DNA from: Acinetobacter corruptisaponis
GTDB lineage: Bacteria; Pseudomonadota; Gammaproteobacteria; Pseudomonadales; Moraxellaceae
Assembly: GCF_030053775.1 (NCBI RefSeq)
Contig: NZ_CP125669.1
Location: 3,281,962-3,345,961 of the forward strand
Direction of reading: 5' to 3'
DNA: 64,000 bases
Shown: positions 61,613-64,000 of the stretch, in pieces
Layout of the letters: each line of letters opens with the position of its first letter
How positions within the stretch are numbered: the first letter of the stretch is position 1
The notes under the pieces: model-generated
Told to the model about the DNA's origin: nothing
What the model saw: the letters and a program-made list of their open reading frames with translations, nothing else
Database searches by the model: none
Position numbers and translations under genes: made by a program

Positions 61613-61785
61613 GCTGTTCAAATGATGCTTTTAAATTGTCATCGGCTGAATATTTGCAAAGTCCCCCGCATTAAAATGCAGACACGTCGCCATGCCGCAC
61701 TGGCGGGAATGCTGTGCGGAATCATAATCAGGCGTGTAGAGGAAACTTGCTTTGCCAACATGAGCATGATTTAAAAATAAACGAT
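61590..61785 (-). ncRNA. Candidate structured RNA: cis-regulatory leader of the EamA gene or small RNA
   Basis: Nested pairs are visible on the minus strand: GCAAAG (61755-61750) with CTTTGC (61661-61656); ACACG (61737-61733) with CGTGT (61686-61682); CCGCAC (61719-61714) with GTGCGG (61700-61695). A small hairpin GCATT/AATGC lies at 61668-61679. The transcript then meets the terminator at 61590-61612. A promoter-like TATAAA lies near 61795. The segment is GC-rich against AT-rich flanks. No known riboswitch class is recognised. The alternative is a gene remnant: one frame is open from 61825 to 61633 (ending DFANIQPMTI) but has no start codon. Confidence 0.55.
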
Positions 61786-61934
61786 AGATTTTTATAACAT
61801 AAGCTTGGGTTGAAAAATAGTTATAATCTCAAATCATGATAAAAATATCAGTGAATAAAATAAAGAATTTGTGATTGCTTAAAATGAGAATCTTTCCATA
61901 ATGATGTCATCCAGTTTTTATAAGAAGTTTTCTT

Positions 61935-62507
61935 TTGTCTCCTCTAGAAATAATAGCCGTCATTATTAGTGTGATTGGGGTTGCCTTAACCATTCAACGC
62001 AATATGTGGTGCTGGTGGTTTAACTTTCTGGCTTTCATTTTATATGCCTATCTTTTCTTTACTTTTAAGCTGTATGGCGAAACCATTCTGCAATTTTTCT
62101 TTATGGTGATTAATTTCTATGGTTTCTATTATTGGCTAAAAGGCAAGCGTCAGGATCATGAGATTCGGATTGAACCGATCGCTAGCAAAATGGTTTTGCT
62201 ACAAATGTGTCTGGCTGCAATCGGTGGCTTGTTGTTTGGCTTGATCCTAAAGCATTTTACTGATGCCGCCGTACCAATGCTGGATTCACAACTGGCTGCA
62301 TTTAGCCTGCTGGCGACCTACTGGACCAGCCGTAAGCATATTGCGACCTGGGTGTTGTGGGTGTTTGTGGATATTGTCTATGTGGGTATGTTTATCTACA
62401 AGGAACTGTTCCTGACCGCAGGTTTATATGCTGCATTTGTGTTGCTGGCAGCCTATGGCTGGTGGCAATGGCAACAGGTTAAACGCAAGCAACTGGCTCA
62501 TCCATAA
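61935..62507 (+). CDS. pnuC: Nicotinamide riboside transporter PnuC
   Basis: The 190-residue protein has seven or so membrane helices and the PnuC signatures: IQRNMWCWWFNFLAFILYAYLFF (about 20-42), QFFFMVINFYGFYYWLKGK (about 53-71) and a C-terminal WTSRKHIATWVLWVFVDIVYVGMF. It takes up nicotinamide riboside for NAD synthesis. The start codon is TTG at 61935, with AAGAAG eight bases upstream. Confidence 0.92.
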   Translation: MSPLEIIAVIISVIGVALTIQRNMWCWWFNFLAFILYAYLFFTFKLYGETILQFFFMVINFYGFYYWLKGKRQDHEIRIEPIASKMVLLQMCLAAIGGLLFGLILKHFTDAAVPMLDSQLAAFSLLATYWTSRKHIATWVLWVFVDIVYVGMFIYKELFLTAGLYAAFVLLAAYGWWQWQQVKRKQLAHP

Positions 62508-62512
62508 AATAG

Positions 62513-62538
62513 GGGCAGGTGATCTGCCCTTATTTATT
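62513..62538 (+). terminator. Weak terminator after pnuC
   Basis: GGGCAG and CTGCCC arms with a five-base loop, then TTATTTATT. Confidence 0.55.
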
Positions 62539-62539
62539 C

Positions 62540-62577
62540 ACCTGAGTTTGACTTAAATATTTCTTTAACTTATGAAA
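62540..62577. repeat. Dispersed intergenic repeat, copy 2
   Basis: Matches 24451-24490 (ACCTGA-TT-GACTTAAATATT) with about four mismatches. The rest of 62578-62808 is AT-rich with no gene that I see. Confidence 0.5.
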
Positions 62578-62808
62578 GACAATAAGATGATAATTTTATG
62601 AAAAGGCTGAAGAATTAAAAATATGAAGAATAGATTTTTAATTATTGGTTTAGTTAAGTTTGGTTGCTGTTTTTTTTGTACAAAAAATCCTATAAAAATC
62701 ATGTTATTGCATATCATTAAAAAATATAGCGTTACAAAATGAGTGAATAATTCCTTAAGTTATTAATTTTTTTATATAAAAATTAAAGGTGCATTTAAAA
62801 GGATTTTT

Positions 62809-63981
62809 ATGGGGCCAAAGCGTATGCAACAACTGGAGAATCATATTATTGGGATGATTTATGATGCTGCCTTGGATCATCAGCTTTGGACACAGGTTTT
62901 ACAGTCCATTGTTGAATATACACAGAGTAATACTGCTATTTTTACTGCGGTTGATCAGCTGAATCCCAGTTTTGATTTTGTCTATACCTACAACATTCCT
63001 GAATCAGCTTTAGAAGCCTATCAGGATGAATGTATCAATGTGATTGATATGAAACTGCATGTCCCTTTATGGCAGCAGGCTGGCATTGGCGGGGTGGTGC
63101 ATGCAGATTTGAGCCATTATGCAGATATGCCTGAATATTCAGATGAATATATTTTTCATGACCGATGTTTAAGAACTGCTGGGATTAGCCGTTTTGGTGC
63201 TGTTCTGCTTGAACAGGGGAAATATCAATGGTCGGTATTTGCAGTACACCGTAACCCAAAAGCACCGCCCTATACTGTGGAGGAACTGCAACTGTTGGCC
63301 CGATTAGGCAAGCATTTGCGTCGTGCCCTACAAATTCATCGGCAGTTAAGTATTGTAAGGCAGGAAAACAGTGAACTGTATCAGTTGATTGATGGGCTAA
63401 GGACAGGCGTAATCATTTTAGATGAACAGATGAATATTGCCTACAGTAATCTTCAGGCCAAACATATTTTAGAACATTCTGCCTTATTGAGCATTGATCA
63501 ATATAACCATTTATATGCTCCTGCCCAGTTTCAGGCACAGTTGCACCGTTTGATTCAAAGTGCCTTGTTTAAGGACAATACCGTTAATGCAGAAGATGTT
63601 GGCGGTGTTCTGGGAATTTATGGGCAACAGGGAGAACATCCGATTATGCTGACAGTCACGCCATTATCTGACCAGTCACATATCTTCCAGATTGATCAGC
63701 GACAACGGGTTGCGCTGTTTATTACAGAAGTTCATGAAAAGTGCCAGTTGGCGGAACAGTTTGTGCAGCAGTTGTATGGGCTGTCACATCGTGAAGTACA
63801 AATCTGTGTGCTATTTTTTAAGGGGTTGAAGACTGAGGAAATCTCAACACATCTAGGTCTGACTTATCACTCAGTACGGACTTATTTTAAAACGATTTAT
63901 GCGAAAACGCAGTGTAATTCACAAGCTGAATTATTAAAATTGCTGGCAGGGTTTACACTGGATTTTGAGCATATCGTTTAG
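62809..63981 (+). CDS. LuxR-family transcriptional regulator
   Basis: The 390-residue protein has a GAF/PAS-like N-terminal part (about 1-170), a second PAS-like region (YQLIDGLRTGVIILDEQMNIAYSNLQAKHIL, about 195-225) and a C-terminal LuxR-type helix-turn-helix (YGLSHREVQICVLFFKGLKTEEISTHLGLTYHSVRTYFKTIYAKT, about 320-365). AAGGA lies seven bases before the ATG. There is no response-regulator receiver domain and no acyl-homoserine-lactone-type domain that I see, so the signal is unknown. Confidence 0.85.
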   Translation: MGPKRMQQLENHIIGMIYDAALDHQLWTQVLQSIVEYTQSNTAIFTAVDQLNPSFDFVYTYNIPESALEAYQDECINVIDMKLHVPLWQQAGIGGVVHADLSHYADMPEYSDEYIFHDRCLRTAGISRFGAVLLEQGKYQWSVFAVHRNPKAPPYTVEELQLLARLGKHLRRALQIHRQLSIVRQENSELYQLIDGLRTGVIILDEQMNIAYSNLQAKHILEHSALLSIDQYNHLYAPAQFQAQLHRLIQSALFKDNTVNAEDVGGVLGIYGQQGEHPIMLTVTPLSDQSHIFQIDQRQRVALFITEVHEKCQLAEQFVQQLYGLSHREVQICVLFFKGLKTEEISTHLGLTYHSVRTYFKTIYAKTQCNSQAELLKLLAGFTLDFEHIV

Positions 63982-64000
63982 TTTGGGCCCTTTCATCGGT

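Noticed and set aside
61640..61768. Short minus-strand frame starting MLMLAKQ
   Set aside because: It has no ribosome site and overlaps the nested stems; the RNA or gene-remnant explanations fit better.

Overview
The window reads as chromosome of a gammaproteobacterium, almost certainly Acinetobacter (Moraxellaceae). The evidence is a tmRNA whose encoded tag is ANDETYALAA, the gene orders greA-carB-carA and yhbY / rlmE-ftsH-folP, and the overall style of the transporters and regulators. I cannot name the species. No ribosomal RNA, transfer RNA, complete insertion sequence or CRISPR array is visible.

Region 1 (1-9.4 kb): the 3' part of an EmrB-type drug efflux pump, then an accessory segment inserted at the 3' end of ssrA (tmRNA, minus strand, 9014-9373). 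A compact 6-kb element (about 2957-9027) is bounded by a duplicated ssrA tail and has candidate integrase arm sites (ACTATACA, 12-bp spacing) just inside both ends. It carries a P4-type integrase with a translationally coupled unknown gene, an AlpA-like activator behind a palindromic operator, a possible replication initiator, an XRE repressor with its own 25-bp palindrome, a secreted small protein and a 58-aa ORF. To its left lie two genes and an AlpA remnant that look like an older element at the same site.

Region 2 (9.5-37.5 kb): a catabolic region. It starts with a PQQ-type sugar dehydrogenase lipoprotein and a decayed AraC/SDR/hydrolase locus. An amine or amino-acid module follows: APC permease, class III aminotransferase, DadA-like dehydrogenase, AraC regulator, frameshifted MFS carrier and a histone-deacetylase-like amidohydrolase. 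After a TorF-like porin, a GMC oxidoreductase and an IclR regulator comes a long plus-strand run: ThDP decarboxylase, aldehyde dehydrogenase, atypical SDR, Asp-box protein, VOC dioxygenase, DUF1185 protein, alpha/beta hydrolase, MhpA-type monooxygenase, MhpD-type hydratase and succinate-semialdehyde dehydrogenase. A shared palindrome, ATCCCGTAATATGGGAT or a variant, lies in three of its promoters. I infer a meta-cleavage style pathway ending in succinate semialdehyde; the substrate is unknown.

Region 3 (37.5-44.7 kb): an arsR-arsC-acr3 arsenic operon beside a dead MFS gene, then mixed stress and accessory genes (zinc protease lipoprotein, alkyltransferase-like protein, universal stress protein, CatB-like acetyltransferase, TauD-type dioxygenase, Crp/Fnr regulator).

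Region 4 (44.7-64 kb): mostly core genes: greA, carB, carA, a repetitive coiled-coil protein, yhbY, rlmE, ftsH, folP, a SIMPL protein, a YfbK-like VWA lipoprotein, a CocE-like hydrolase, an EamA exporter, pnuC and a LuxR-type regulator. Upstream of the EamA gene lies a strongly structured RNA-like segment ending in a terminator (61590-61785). I could not assign it to a family, and it is one of the two best candidates for something undescribed; the other is the 20-37 kb catabolic cluster.
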